59,411 nt of DNA from JBAYSY01 sp041675885 (GTDB lineage Bacteria > Pseudomonadota > Alphaproteobacteria > Rhodobacterales > Rhodobacteraceae), in the NCBI GenBank assembly GCA_041675885.1, contig JBAYSY010000012.1, positions 1-59,411 on the forward strand, given 5' to 3'. The notes below the pieces were generated by a model that saw only the letters and a list, made by a program, of their open reading frames with translations, did no database searches and was not told the origin of the DNA. Below, one piece after another: positions 10,050 to 19,811 of the stretch; the stretch's first letter is position 1, and each line of letters opens with the position of its first letter. The position numbers and the translations under genes were made by a program.

Positions 10050-10066
10050 CGGGCCACCCCCCTGCT

Positions 10067-10096
10067 GTATAAGTCGGTTCTTTCATGGTAGGTCAA
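10067..10096 (-). promoter_or_regulatory. Predicted sigma-70 promoter of the indolepyruvate oxidoreductase gene
   Basis: Read on the minus strand: -35 TTGACC (complement of 10091-10096), 18-base spacer, -10 TTATAC (complement of 10067-10072). The -35 box falls inside the left arm, by plus-strand coordinate, of the palindrome at 10088-10110, so a bound protein would block or modulate it. Confidence 0.5.
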
Positions 10097-10110
10097 AAAA
10101 GCTGACCTAC
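10088..10110. promoter_or_regulatory. Palindromic operator candidate between oxidoreductase and lysR genes
   Basis: Perfect inverted repeat GTAGGTCA (10088-10095) and TGACCTAC (10103-10110) separated by seven A-rich bases. It lies 38 bases upstream of the oxidoreductase ATG and 118 bases upstream of the LysR ATG. LysR proteins usually bind dyads in such divergent regions. Assignment to this LysR protein is inference. Confidence 0.6.
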
Positions 10111-10228
10111 AAAGTGGAAATTATGCCATGCGTGAATTGCAAAGCGGCTATGCACTGACTAAATAACCGGCGGCGACGCGCAGATGATGATTACCCGGTC
10201 CGGGCGGCCGGTGAAAGAGAGTTACGGG

Positions 10229-11122
10229 ATGGATTGGGACAAGCTCAGAATATTTCACGCGGTGGCCGATGCGGGCAGTCTGACCCATGCGGGCGATGTG
10301 CTGCACCTGTCGCAATCGGCGGTGTCCCGGCAGATTCGCTCGCTGGAGGAAAGTCTCGACACAACGCTGTTCCATCGCCATGCGCGGGGGCTGATTCTCA
10401 CCGAACCGGGGGAGTTGCTGTTCGACGCCACCAAGTCGATGACCAAGCGGCTCGACGCCGCCACCGCGCGGATCCGCGATGCCGACGACGAGGTGTTCGG
10501 CGACCTGCGGGTGACCACCACCACCGGCTTCGGCACGCTGTGGCTGGCGCCGCGGCTGGCCTCGCTCTACCGGGCCTATCCGGATCTGAGGGTCGATCTG
10601 ATGCTGGAGGAGCGGGTGCTCGACCTGCCGATGCGCGAGGCCGATGTGGCGATCCGCATGAAGGAGCCGTCGCAGGCCGACCTGATCCGCCGCCGGCTGA
10701 TGAACATCCGGATGCGGCTTTACGCGGGGCCGGCCTATCTTGCCGAACGCCCGGCGCCGCAGACGCTTGCCGACCTGCGCCACCACCGGCTGGTGTGCCA
10801 GTCGGCGGGTGCGGCGCAGGTCTCGGCGGGGGCGGAACTGGTGCGGCTGCTGCTGGCGCAGGAGGTCGCCTCGACCCTGACGGTGAACAACTACTTCGGC
10901 GTGTTGCAGGCGGTGCTGCACGGGGTGGGGATCGGGGTTCTGCCCGATTACCTGACCGCGGATTTCCCCGAGATCGTCCATGTGCTCCCGGATGTGCAGT
11001 CGGGCGAGGTGCCGGTGTTCCTCGCCTACCCCGAGGAGCTGCGCCAGTCGAAACGGGTCTCGGCCTTCCGCGATTTCGTCATGGAAGAGGTGGTGACCCA
11101 CCGACGGCAGGTGCGGGAGTAG
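10229..11122 (+). CDS. LysR family transcriptional regulator
   Basis: 297 residues. The N-terminal winged helix-turn-helix spans about residues 1-62 with the family pattern A-G-S-L-T-H-A-G-D, L-H-L-S-Q-S-A-V-S-R-Q-I and L-F-H-R-H. The rest is a LysR substrate-binding domain. The start giving MDWDKLRIF was chosen because family members begin there; 15 upstream codons are open but unlikely. The divergent neighbour is the indolepyruvate oxidoreductase, the likeliest target. The effector is unknown. Confidence 0.9.
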   Translation: MDWDKLRIFHAVADAGSLTHAGDVLHLSQSAVSRQIRSLEESLDTTLFHRHARGLILTEPGELLFDATKSMTKRLDAATARIRDADDEVFGDLRVTTTTGFGTLWLAPRLASLYRAYPDLRVDLMLEERVLDLPMREADVAIRMKEPSQADLIRRRLMNIRMRLYAGPAYLAERPAPQTLADLRHHRLVCQSAGAAQVSAGAELVRLLLAQEVASTLTVNNYFGVLQAVLHGVGIGVLPDYLTADFPEIVHVLPDVQSGEVPVFLAYPEELRQSKRVSAFRDFVMEEVVTHRRQVRE

Positions 11123-11161
11123 GGCAGGGGGGGAGATACAGGGCCGCAATACCCTTTTCCC

Positions 11162-11199
11162 TTGCCCGGAACAGCCGCGTCAGCGGCCCGGGCAGCGGC
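11162..11199. repeat. Intergenic repeat family B (REP-like hairpin), copy 1
   Basis: TTGCCCGG, four bases, GCCGC, GTCA, GCGGC, then CCGGGCAGC: a two-level palindrome with outer TGCCCGG/CCGGGCA and inner GCCGC/GCGGC stems. Related copies lie at 25380-25416 and 39196-39228, always between genes and in the same orientation. Confidence 0.6.
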
Positions 11200-11454
11200 C
11201 GACCGCTGCCCTCTGTCGTGACGGGGGAGACCGGTCGGATCGCGCTGCGCCGCAGCGTGGCCCGAGGCCCGGCCGGGCCATGGCGCGCCACATGCGGGGG
11301 CGGGTTCATGCTGCGTTGCAGCTTTTGCGCGCCGGGCCATGGCCCGTCCGGCCGCGCCCGGCCCCGCCGCGCCATGCACGTGTCGGTTGAGCAACACTTC
11401 GCAAGTCATGCGCATTCCGCATAGCGGCCTTGCAGCCCTGCGACATGATTGCGC
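11200..11454. other. Intergenic stretch with no recognised feature
   Basis: GC-rich DNA between the LysR gene and the small-RNA promoter. I see no conserved coding potential. The frame that is open into purL from 11449 is interrupted in practice by the promoter and terminator described below. Confidence 0.5.
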
Positions 11455-11483
11455 TTGCATACAACGCCCCGCATGCCTAAATC
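11455..11483 (+). promoter_or_regulatory. Predicted sigma-70 promoter of small RNA
   Basis: -35 TTGCAT (11455-11460), exact 17-base spacer, -10 TAAATC (11478-11483). Predicted start of transcription is near 11490, where the first hairpin begins. Confidence 0.5.
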
Positions 11484-11489
11484 ACCTCA

Positions 11490-11568
11490 TGAAGGCGGCG
11501 CAGGGTTCCTGCACACCTTCATACCTCCCTGTTGGACTTCGGCCGAGCGCAAGCTCGGCCTTTTTTTT
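11490..11568 (+). ncRNA. Candidate small regulatory RNA, about 79 nt
   Basis: The segment has the architecture of a trans-acting sRNA. It opens with an interrupted hairpin (TGAAGG pairing CCTTCA outside, GCAGG pairing CCTGC inside, loop GTT; 11490-11521). A single-stranded region follows carrying ACCTCCCTGTTGG, whose CCTCCC could pair with Shine-Dalgarno sequences. It ends in a perfect GNRA-looped terminator with eight T residues. A promoter with 17-base spacing sits at the right distance. No conserved protein is encoded. The name, if one exists, is not recognised; purL is 219 bases downstream and is separated by the terminator. Confidence 0.65.
11541..11568 (+). terminator. Strong intrinsic terminator of the candidate sRNA
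   Basis: Perfect stem GGCCGAGC / GCTCGGCC closed by a GCAA tetraloop and followed by TTTTTTTT. It is the strongest terminator in the window, yet no protein-coding gene ends near it on this strand within 400 bases. Confidence 0.92.
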
Positions 11569-11787
11569 GGCCGGGTGCCGGAATGCCCGGAAACCCGGCG
11601 TATTTTGCCGCGATGCGGCATGCCTGCCCATGCTGCGGGCGCAAAGGAAGCCGCCCGTCCGGGCTTCCGGCGGGCTTCCGGGCCGATTCCGCCCGGCCCG
11701 ATTCCCGACTTGGGCCTTCCCCCGCCAGCGGGCTTGATCTATGACGCGCGCCAGAGGCCCCACCGGCCGCCATCGCGGGAGACAGTC

Positions 11788-13962
<2,175 letters not shown>

Positions 13963-14300
13963 ACGGGCCGCCGACAGCCGACAGCCGGGCAGGGCAGGGC
14001 AGGGGCACAGCCCCCGGTCTGGACATTGCCCGCCTGCGGGATAGTCTTTCCCCCGTGCGATGCGGCAAGATAGGGGCGCGATGCGGTTCGGCAGGTTTCA
14101 GGGCAGGCGGCGGGGGGATATCCGGCCGCGCACCGGAGAAGCACGCTGACCCGGATTGATCCCCATATCCCGGCGACCGCCGGACCCTGCGCCGCAACCG
14201 TCGCGAAGGTGGAAAGCGGGGGAGCCTCCGGCGGGGATATTTCCTTCAAGGCGAAGCACAGGGCGCGCCTTTCCGACAGCCTTGCGCCGGGGGCCACGGC
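13963..14300. other. Intergenic region between purL and the DUF2235 gene
   Basis: 338 bases. It holds short slippage-type repeats just after purL (CCGACAG twice, GGGCAGGGCAGGGCAGG) and one diverged copy of repeat family A (14218-14262). No gene, terminator with U-tract or promoter is convincing. Confidence 0.6.
14218..14262. repeat. Intergenic repeat family A, diverged copy
   Basis: Contains GGGGGAGCCTCCGGCGGGGA, then TATTTCCTTCAAGGCGAAGC, matching the first half of the copies at 5811 and 43169 closely and the second half loosely. Confidence 0.6.
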
Positions 14301-15371
14301 ATGATCCGCCTGCGCGACCTGCTCGGCTGGTTCCGCCACCGCCGGGTCGAGACCACCCATTCGGAGCCGGTCCCCGAACGTGGCCGGGTCGATCATGTGG
14401 TGATCCTCGACGGCACCATGTCCTCGCTGGAGCCCGGCGCCGAGACCAACGCCGGAATCACCTGGAAGCTGCTTGACGAGGCCCGCAGCCAGGCCCGGGT
14501 CTCGCTTTATTACGAGCCGGGGCTGCAATGGCTGGGCTGGCGCAACGTGCCGGACGTGATGCAGGGGCGCGGCCTCGACGAACAGATCCAGCGCGCCTAT
14601 GGATTCATCGCCACCCGCTACCGGCCCGGCGACCGGATCTATCTGTTCGGCTATTCGCGCGGCGCCTATGCGGTGCGTTCGCTGGCGGGGATGATCGACC
14701 GGCTTGGCCTGTTGCGCCGCGACCAGGCGACCGAGCGCAACATCGCCCAGGTCTTCCGCCACTACCAGCGCGCGCCCGACAGCGCCCCGGCCCGCGCCTT
14801 TGTCGCCGCGCATTGCCACCCCGGGGTCACGATCCAGATGATCGGGGTCTGGGATACGGTGAAGGCGCTGGGGGTGCGGTTGCCCGTGCTGTGGCGGTTT
14901 TCCGAGGTCAACCACGTTTTCCACAACCACCGGCTGGGACCGGCAATCCTGCACGGTTTCCAGGCGCTGGCGCTGCATGAGACGCGGGTGGTGTTCGAGC
15001 CGGTGCTGTGGGACTGTCCGCCCGGCTGGGAGGGCAGCGTGGAACAGGTCTGGTTCCGCGGCGCCCATGGCGATATCGGCGGCCAGCTGGGCGGGTTCGA
15101 GGCGGCGCGGCCGCTGGCCAATATCCCGCTGGTCTGGATGCTGGAAAAGGCCGAGGACAAGGGCCTGCCGCTGCCCGGGGGCTGGCGCGACCGCTTCCCC
15201 CGCGACCCGGGAGCGCCGATGACCGGCGCTTGGCGCAGCTGGGGCAAGATCTTTCTGCTGCGCCGCCCCCGTGTGGTAGGGCGCGACCGTTCGGAACGTC
15301 TGCATCCGACCGCGATAGAATCCGTTCCGGCCGCGCGGACGGTGCCGGATATCCCGGTTTCGGGCACCTGA
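14301..15371 (+). CDS. DUF2235 family alpha/beta-hydrolase
   Basis: 356 residues. The DUF2235 fold is suggested by V-V-I-L-D-G-T near residue 34, the nucleophile elbow G-Y-S-R-G-A with Ser119, a candidate acid Asp185 in I-G-V-W-D-T-V and the histidine His256 in R-G-A-H-G-D-I-G-G. This is the catalytic pattern of Tle1-type phospholipases. No signal peptide or type VI secretion gene is seen nearby, so a cytoplasmic lipase or esterase role is as likely as an effector role. Substrate unknown. Confidence 0.8.
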   Translation: MIRLRDLLGWFRHRRVETTHSEPVPERGRVDHVVILDGTMSSLEPGAETNAGITWKLLDEARSQARVSLYYEPGLQWLGWRNVPDVMQGRGLDEQIQRAYGFIATRYRPGDRIYLFGYSRGAYAVRSLAGMIDRLGLLRRDQATERNIAQVFRHYQRAPDSAPARAFVAAHCHPGVTIQMIGVWDTVKALGVRLPVLWRFSEVNHVFHNHRLGPAILHGFQALALHETRVVFEPVLWDCPPGWEGSVEQVWFRGAHGDIGGQLGGFEAARPLANIPLVWMLEKAEDKGLPLPGGWRDRFPRDPGAPMTGAWRSWGKIFLLRRPRVVGRDRSERLHPTAIESVPAARTVPDIPVSGT

Positions 15372-15392
15372 GGCCGCAATCTGTAATTAGAA

Positions 15393-15406
15393 CTGATCCA
15401 GATCAA
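15393..15406. promoter_or_regulatory. FNR/FnrL-type box upstream of cytochrome c peroxidase gene
   Basis: CTGATCCAGATCAA: one mismatch to the TTGAT-N4-ATCAA consensus. It lies 115 bases upstream of the peroxidase ATG. Bacterial cytochrome c peroxidase genes are known FNR-family targets in Paracoccus and Rhodobacter, which supports the assignment. Confidence 0.65.
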
Positions 15407-15521
15407 AGTGCGCCCCGGCGACCTCATTAAGATGCATGGGCAGGTGCTCGTTAACAGTTTCCCAACGGTTCGCGGTGTTCCTGTTCGTTCGATTCCATGG
15501 GTTCTCAACGGAGATCAACAA

Positions 15522-16568
15522 ATGCGACTGCTTACTGGCGTGTTCTGCGCGACGACGGTACTGGCCGGCGCGGCCGGCGCGGAAACCTTGCGCGAAACGG
15601 CCGAATTCTTCTTTGCGCCGCTTCCCTCGACGATTCCCGCGCTCAAGGACAACCGCGTCACCCCCGAGAAGATCGAACTCGGCAAGGCGCTGTTCTTCGA
15701 CCCGCGCCTGTCGGCATCGGGCGTGTTCTCCTGCTATTCCTGCCACAACCTGACCACCGGCGGTGATGACAACATGGAAGTCTCGGTCGGCCACGGCTGG
15801 CAGAAGGGGCCGCGCAACTCGCCCACCGTGTTCAACGCCGTGCTGAACGAGGCCCAGTTCTGGGACGGCCGCGCCGCCGACCTCATGGAACAGGCGCAAG
15901 GCCCGATCCAGGCGGGCGTCGAGATGGCGAACACCCCCGAGAACGTGATCGCCACGCTCGGCTCGATGCCGCAATACGTGACCTGGTTCGAGGGTGCCTT
16001 CCCCGGGGAAGACGATGCCGTCACCTTCGAGAACATGGCCCGTGCCATCGAGGCGTTCGAGGCGACGCTGCTCACGCCCGCGCCCTTCGACGCCTGGCTC
16101 AACGGCGACGACCATGCGCTGACCGAAGAGCAGCTTGTCGGGCTGGAACTGTTCATCGACGTGGGCTGCGTGGCCTGCCATGCGGGCGTCAACGTCGGCG
16201 GCCACGGCTACTATCCCTTCGGTCTGATCGAACGTCCGGGCGCCGACATCCTGCCGCCCGACGACCGGGGCCGCTTTGCCGTGACCGACACGGTGGATGA
16301 CGAATACGTGTTCCGCGCCTCGCCGCTGCGGAACGTCTCCGTCACCGCGCCCTATTTCCACTCGGGCCGGGTGTGGGATCTGAAGGTCGCGGTGCAGATC
16401 ATGGCCGAATCGCAACTGGGCGAGGAACTGCCCGACGCGCAGGCCGAACAGATCGTGGCTTTCCTCGACAGCCTGACCGGCACGGTGCCGCCGATCACCC
16501 TGCCGCTGCTGCCGGCCGAGACCGCGACGACGCCGCGGCCGACGACGGAAATCCTGCCGGAGCGTTGA
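15522..16568 (+). CDS. Dihaem cytochrome c peroxidase (CCP/MauG family)
   Basis: 348 residues with a signal peptide (residues 1-20, cleavage near A-A-G-A-E). Two haem c motifs, C-Y-S-C-H (71-75) and C-V-A-C-H (216-220), fit the bacterial peroxidase family; an aromatic F-W-D-G-R-A block follows the first haem. It would reduce periplasmic hydrogen peroxide with electrons from cytochrome c. The ATG is chosen for the signal peptide and the GGAGAT ribosome site; the frame is open 38 codons further upstream, over the FNR box. Followed by a strong terminator. Confidence 0.9.
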   Translation: MRLLTGVFCATTVLAGAAGAETLRETAEFFFAPLPSTIPALKDNRVTPEKIELGKALFFDPRLSASGVFSCYSCHNLTTGGDDNMEVSVGHGWQKGPRNSPTVFNAVLNEAQFWDGRAADLMEQAQGPIQAGVEMANTPENVIATLGSMPQYVTWFEGAFPGEDDAVTFENMARAIEAFEATLLTPAPFDAWLNGDDHALTEEQLVGLELFIDVGCVACHAGVNVGGHGYYPFGLIERPGADILPPDDRGRFAVTDTVDDEYVFRASPLRNVSVTAPYFHSGRVWDLKVAVQIMAESQLGEELPDAQAEQIVAFLDSLTGTVPPITLPLLPAETATTPRPTTEILPER

Positions 16569-16591
16569 GCGGGGCGGGCTGAACCCATGCG

Positions 16592-16626
16592 CGGGGCCGG
16601 TGGCATTCACCGGCCCCGTGGTCTTT
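16592..16626 (+). terminator. Intrinsic terminator of the peroxidase gene
   Basis: Perfect 11-base stem CGGGGCCGGTG / CACCGGCCCCG with a GCATT loop, then TGGTCTTTT. It lies 23 bases after the stop. Confidence 0.82.
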
Positions 16627-16701
16627 TCCAACCGGCGGCCTTGCCGAAATGGGCATTCAGGTATATATTTCCCTGCACAGTCCCATGGACGGAAGACGCC
16701 G

Positions 16702-16950
16702 ATGACCCGCCTCCTGACCCGACATATCGCCAGCATGACCGAAATGCGCGAACCGCATAAGGTGCTCGAACGTTCCGGCGGCAAGCCGGTGGCGGTGCTG
16801 AGGAACTCGGCCCTGGTCGGCTATTTCGTGCCTGCCGAGGCGGTCGAGGCGATCAGCTATCGCTACGCCACGCGCGAGGAGGTGATGGAGAGCCTGCGCC
16901 GCACCCGTGAGCGCGCCCAGCCGGTGCTCGACTATCTGCGCGACAAATGA
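16702..16950 (+). CDS. Type II antitoxin, Phd/YefM (StbD-like) family
   Basis: 82 residues. The pattern S-M-T-E-M-R-E-P-H-K-V-L followed by G-K-P-V-A-V-L-R-N and V-G-Y-F-V-P-A-E is the Phd/YefM fold: an N-terminal DNA-binding part and a C-terminal helical tail (about 55-82) that would wrap the toxin. Its stop overlaps the downstream Doc-like gene by ATGA, the usual arrangement in these pairs. It likely represses its own promoter. Confidence 0.85.
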   Translation: MTRLLTRHIASMTEMREPHKVLERSGGKPVAVLRNSALVGYFVPAEAVEAISYRYATREEVMESLRRTRERAQPVLDYLRDK

Positions 16951-17339
16951 GCTTCTTTCTGCTGCCGGCCGAACTGGTCGAGGCGATCCACGACGAGGTT
17001 CTGAACCCCGGTGAACTGTCCGGCAGCGCCCGTGACCGGCCGCTTGAGGCGGCGCTGGCGCGTGTCGAACACCGGCTGGCCTACGGCCTTATCGGCGACG
17101 TGTTCGACCTTGCCGCCGCCTATGCGGTGGCGGTGGCCCGTGGTCATTGTTTCCACGACGGCAACAAGCGCACCGCGTTTCGGTGCATGCAGGTCTGTCT
17201 CGATCTTTACGGCTTTATCGAACCCGAGGGGACCGAAGCCCAGCAAGGGGATCTGATCATCCGTGTCGCAAGCGGCGGTATGGATGAGGGCGATCTGGCC
17301 GACTGGCTGCGGGCACAGACCCGTCCGGCGGACGACTGA
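16947..17339 (+). CDS. doc: Death-on-curing (Doc) family toxin with Fic motif
   Basis: 130 residues. The Fic core H-C-F-H-D-G-N-K-R is intact at residues 67-75. In phage P1 Doc, the related motif phosphorylates elongation factor Tu. All catalytic residues are present, so the toxin is probably active. Translationally coupled to the antitoxin upstream. No integrase or transposase is adjacent. Confidence 0.88.
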   Translation: MSFFLLPAELVEAIHDEVLNPGELSGSARDRPLEAALARVEHRLAYGLIGDVFDLAAAYAVAVARGHCFHDGNKRTAFRCMQVCLDLYGFIEPEGTEAQQGDLIIRVASGGMDEGDLADWLRAQTRPADD

Positions 17340-17351
17340 ACGGAGAAAGCG

Positions 17352-17678
17352 ATGATCCTTTACGGCATTCCCACCTGCGACACCTGCCGCAAGGCTCGCA
17401 AGGAACTGGAGGCAGGCGGGGCGAACGTCACCTTCCGCGATATCCGCGCCGAACCGCTGGCTGCCACCGAGATCGCCGGGTTTCTTGCGGAGTTCGGCGA
17501 GAAACTGATCAACCGGGCCTCGACCACCTGGCGCGGGCTTGACGAGGCCGCGCGCGCCGCCGACCCGGCAGGCCTGCTTGCGCAGCATCCGACATTGATG
17601 AAACGGCCGGTGATCCGCTCGGGCGCGGGGCTGACGCTGGGGTGGAACGCGGCGGTGAAAGCGCAGCACCTCGGCTGA
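17352..17678 (+). CDS. ArsC/Spx-family reductase-like protein (YffB type)
   Basis: 108 residues, thioredoxin-like ArsC fold. The N-terminal G-I-P-T-C-D-T-C-R-K-A motif and the R-P-V-I near the end match the YffB subgroup rather than detoxifying arsenate reductases. A true arsenate role is unlikely without ars genes nearby. It starts 12 bases after the Doc gene on the same strand with a GGAGAAAG ribosome site. Confidence 0.85.
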   Translation: MILYGIPTCDTCRKARKELEAGGANVTFRDIRAEPLAATEIAGFLAEFGEKLINRASTTWRGLDEAARAADPAGLLAQHPTLMKRPVIRSGAGLTLGWNAAVKAQHLG

Positions 17679-17684
17679 GGGCGG

Positions 17685-18143
17685 TCAGCGCCGCGCCGCC
17701 GCCAGCCACAGCCCGGCCAGTCCCAGCGAATAAAGCATGTTCCATCCGGCCATCGAGATCCCGAGGACGGCGAAGGCCACCTCGTCGCAGCGCACCACCG
17801 GCGCGACCTCGACCTCCGGGTTCAGGAGCGCCTCGACCGAAAGCCCGCCGATCCCCGGCCCGGCGCAGGTGTCCAGCCCCTCCCACCAGCCGTATTCCAC
17901 CCCGGCGTGAAAGCCGCCGATCCCGGCGGTGGCCAGCGCCGCGAGCGCGCCCAAGAGCGGCCAGACCCGCCCGGGCAGCGCCAGCGCCAGCCCGCCGACC
18001 AGCACCGCCGCGACATGCGGCCAGCGCTGCCAGATGCACAGCACGCAGGGGAACAGCCCGCCCGCGAATTGCGACAGGAGCGCCGCCGCCAGCGCCACGG
18101 CGGACCCGCCGGCAGCCAGAAGGATGAGAGTGTTGCGCGTCAC
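17685..18143 (-). CDS. dsbB: Disulfide bond formation protein DsbB
   Basis: 152 residues with four predicted membrane helices. All four expected cysteines are present: Cys33-V-L-Cys36 in the first periplasmic loop and Cys93 and Cys119 in the second. It reoxidises DsbA and passes electrons to quinone. The GTG start overlaps the stop of the upstream DedA gene in a GTGA, so translation is coupled. DsbA is not in the window. Confidence 0.9.
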   Translation of the reverse strand: MTRNTLILLAAGGSAVALAAALLSQFAGGLFPCVLCIWQRWPHVAAVLVGGLALALPGRVWPLLGALAALATAGIGGFHAGVEYGWWEGLDTCAGPGIGGLSVEALLNPEVEVAPVVRCDEVAFAVLGISMAGWNMLYSLGLAGLWLAAARR

Positions 18144-18721
18144 AGGTAGCCCACCGCTACGAAACCGCCGACCAGCAATACGATAAAGAGGGTGAACATC
18201 AAGACCAGCCGCCGCTCGATGAAAACACGAATCGGTGCGCCGTAGCGCCGCAGCAGCCAGGCCACCAGGAAAAACCGCGACCCCCGCGCCACCACCGACG
18301 CGATGATGAACACCGGCAGCGACAGCGCCGTGGCGCCCGACAGGATGGTGATGACCTTGTAGGGAATCGGCGTGAGGCTGCCGCCGACCAGCACCACCCA
18401 GGCGCCCCATTCGTTATAGGTCTCGCGAAAGGTTCCGAAGGCCGCGTCCTTGCCGTAGAATTCCAGCACCGGCAGGCCGACGCTGTCGTAGAGCACCGCG
18501 CCGATCCAGTAGCCGAACAGCCCCCCCACGACCGAGAACGCAGTCGTCACCCCGGCGATCAGCACCGCATGGGCGGGGCGGGCGAGGATCATCGGGATCA
18601 TCAGCAGGTCGGGCGGGATCGGAAACACCGACGCCTCCAGAAAGGCGATCACCGCCAGGGCGATCAGCGAGTAACGATGCCCGGCAAGCCCGATCGTCCA
18701 GTCGTAGAGTGCGCGGATCAT
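18140..18721 (-). CDS. DedA/YqaA family membrane protein
   Basis: 193 residues with about five hydrophobic segments. E-A-S-V-F-P-I-P-P-D-L-L near residue 29 and G-G-S-L-T-P-I-P-Y-K near 113 are the SNARE-associated (DedA) motifs of the YqaA branch. DedA proteins act in lipid-carrier flipping and membrane homeostasis. Start MIRALYDWTIG; a very long open frame upstream on this strand crosses tRNA-Leu and is not coding. Coupled to dsbB. Confidence 0.88.
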   Translation of the reverse strand: MIRALYDWTIGLAGHRYSLIALAVIAFLEASVFPIPPDLLMIPMILARPAHAVLIAGVTTAFSVVGGLFGYWIGAVLYDSVGLPVLEFYGKDAAFGTFRETYNEWGAWVVLVGGSLTPIPYKVITILSGATALSLPVFIIASVVARGSRFFLVAWLLRRYGAPIRVFIERRLVLMFTLFIVLLVGGFVAVGYL

Positions 18722-18886
18722 CCGTGGTCCTGCCTGCCGCCTGCTGTTCCGCGCTTGCTGCACGGGCGGGCGCGGCGCGTCAAGCCCGGGCGGCGCCGCC
18801 CTGCCGCTGATGGCGGCAGAAACCCCGCGCTTGTCGGTGATTTCCGCCTTGAGGCGTGCCCGCCGCGCGCGTATACCGGCCGTGGC

Positions 18887-18970
18887 GCGGGTGTGGCGGA
18901 ATGGTAGACGCAGAGCACTCAAAATGCTCCGCCGCAAGGCGTGCGAGTTCGAGTCTCGCCACCCGCACCA
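18887..18970 (+). tRNA. tRNA-Leu (anticodon CAA)
   Basis: 84 bases with acceptor stem GCGGGTG / CACCCGC, a class II variable arm, anticodon stem GAGCA / TGCTC and loop CTCAAAA giving anticodon CAA (18920-18922). The T arm has GTTCGAGTC. The 3' CCA is encoded. Confidence 0.96.
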
Positions 18971-19811
18971 GCCCCCCCCGGTCCCGTAGCGGCCCCCGAC
19001 GGAGGCCGGAAACCGCCCCGGAATTGCCACATTCGACCCCGCCGATTCGGCGCGGCAGGGGGTGCGGGTTTCCGGGCCGGCGTCAATCGCCGCGGATCGG
19101 GGCGAGTGGCGCCCTTCGAGGGACAATCGCAGCCCGGTTGCGGCAGAATAAGGGCGATTCTTTGGCGGCCGGTTAGCGCGCGGGTTGAGGCGGGCTTCGT
19201 CGCTTTTGCCGAAACAATTCTGGTGCACCCGGCAGGTGAGCCCGATGGAGTGCCTTGATTCCCGGTGGAAACCGGCAATCGGGCGGATGGTTTGTTGCCT
19301 GAAAAGGGACAATCCCGCCGCCCCATTTACACAAGACGGCGGTTTCCTGCCCGGTTTCAAGGCGTTGCGCGCCACATCGCCGCCACTTTTTGCTTTCTGT
19401 CGGCCCGGGCGGGGGGTAAAACCAAAGGGGCCTTGCTGGGAAGGCAAATGACCGTGGGGGCGGTCGTTGTGTGGTGCGGCGCCGTTGCGGCGTCGGTGTG
19501 ATATGGAAACGCTGCCGTTTTCCGGACCTGTCCGCCTGCTTCGCGACATGCCGCCTTTCGTGGCGGGTCGCACCGGGTATTCGCAGCCTTTCCCGCCCGT
19601 CTCACCTCTGCACAGCGCCGGTCCTGCCCGGTGTTCCGGCCCGGGCCGGAAGCGTGCCGGTCTCGCGCGGCCGCGACCGGCCGCGGGTTTGGTAACTGGT
19701 TCGGCCCGTTTTCCGGGCCGTGACGACAAGGATGGGGATGAAGGCGATCTCCGGCACCGGCGCCGTGGCCGGAAACGGAAGATCATCGGGGTCCGAGCGG
19801 GGTAGATGACA
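18971..19811. other. Long non-coding interval between tRNA-Leu and the RTX-Hint gene
   Basis: About 840 bases without a conserved coding frame on either strand. It is GC-rich with several imperfect dyads but I found no terminator with U-tract, no direct repeat of the tRNA 3' end and no integrase remnant. Part may be the promoter and long 5' leader of the RTX-Hint gene. Confidence 0.5.

Noticed and set aside
6309..10091. Two long plus-strand frames (741 and 518 codons) opposite the indolepyruvate oxidoreductase
   Set aside because: His/Arg/Gln-rich translations are shadows of a conserved gene; no domain is recognisable.
11449..11787. 113-codon N-terminal extension open in frame with purL
   Set aside because: It spans a promoter, a hairpin RNA and a perfect terminator, and PurL homologues begin at MDEPRITGEL.
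17352..17678. Arsenate detoxification gene
   Set aside because: The motif is of the YffB type and no arsenic genes adjoin.
18722..19786. Very long open frame upstream of the DedA gene on the minus strand
   Set aside because: It crosses tRNA-Leu and has low-complexity Arg/Pro translation typical of GC-rich antisense frames.
18887..19811. Genomic island attachment site at tRNA-Leu
   Set aside because: No repeat of the tRNA 3' end, integrase or composition shift is visible in the gene-free stretch.
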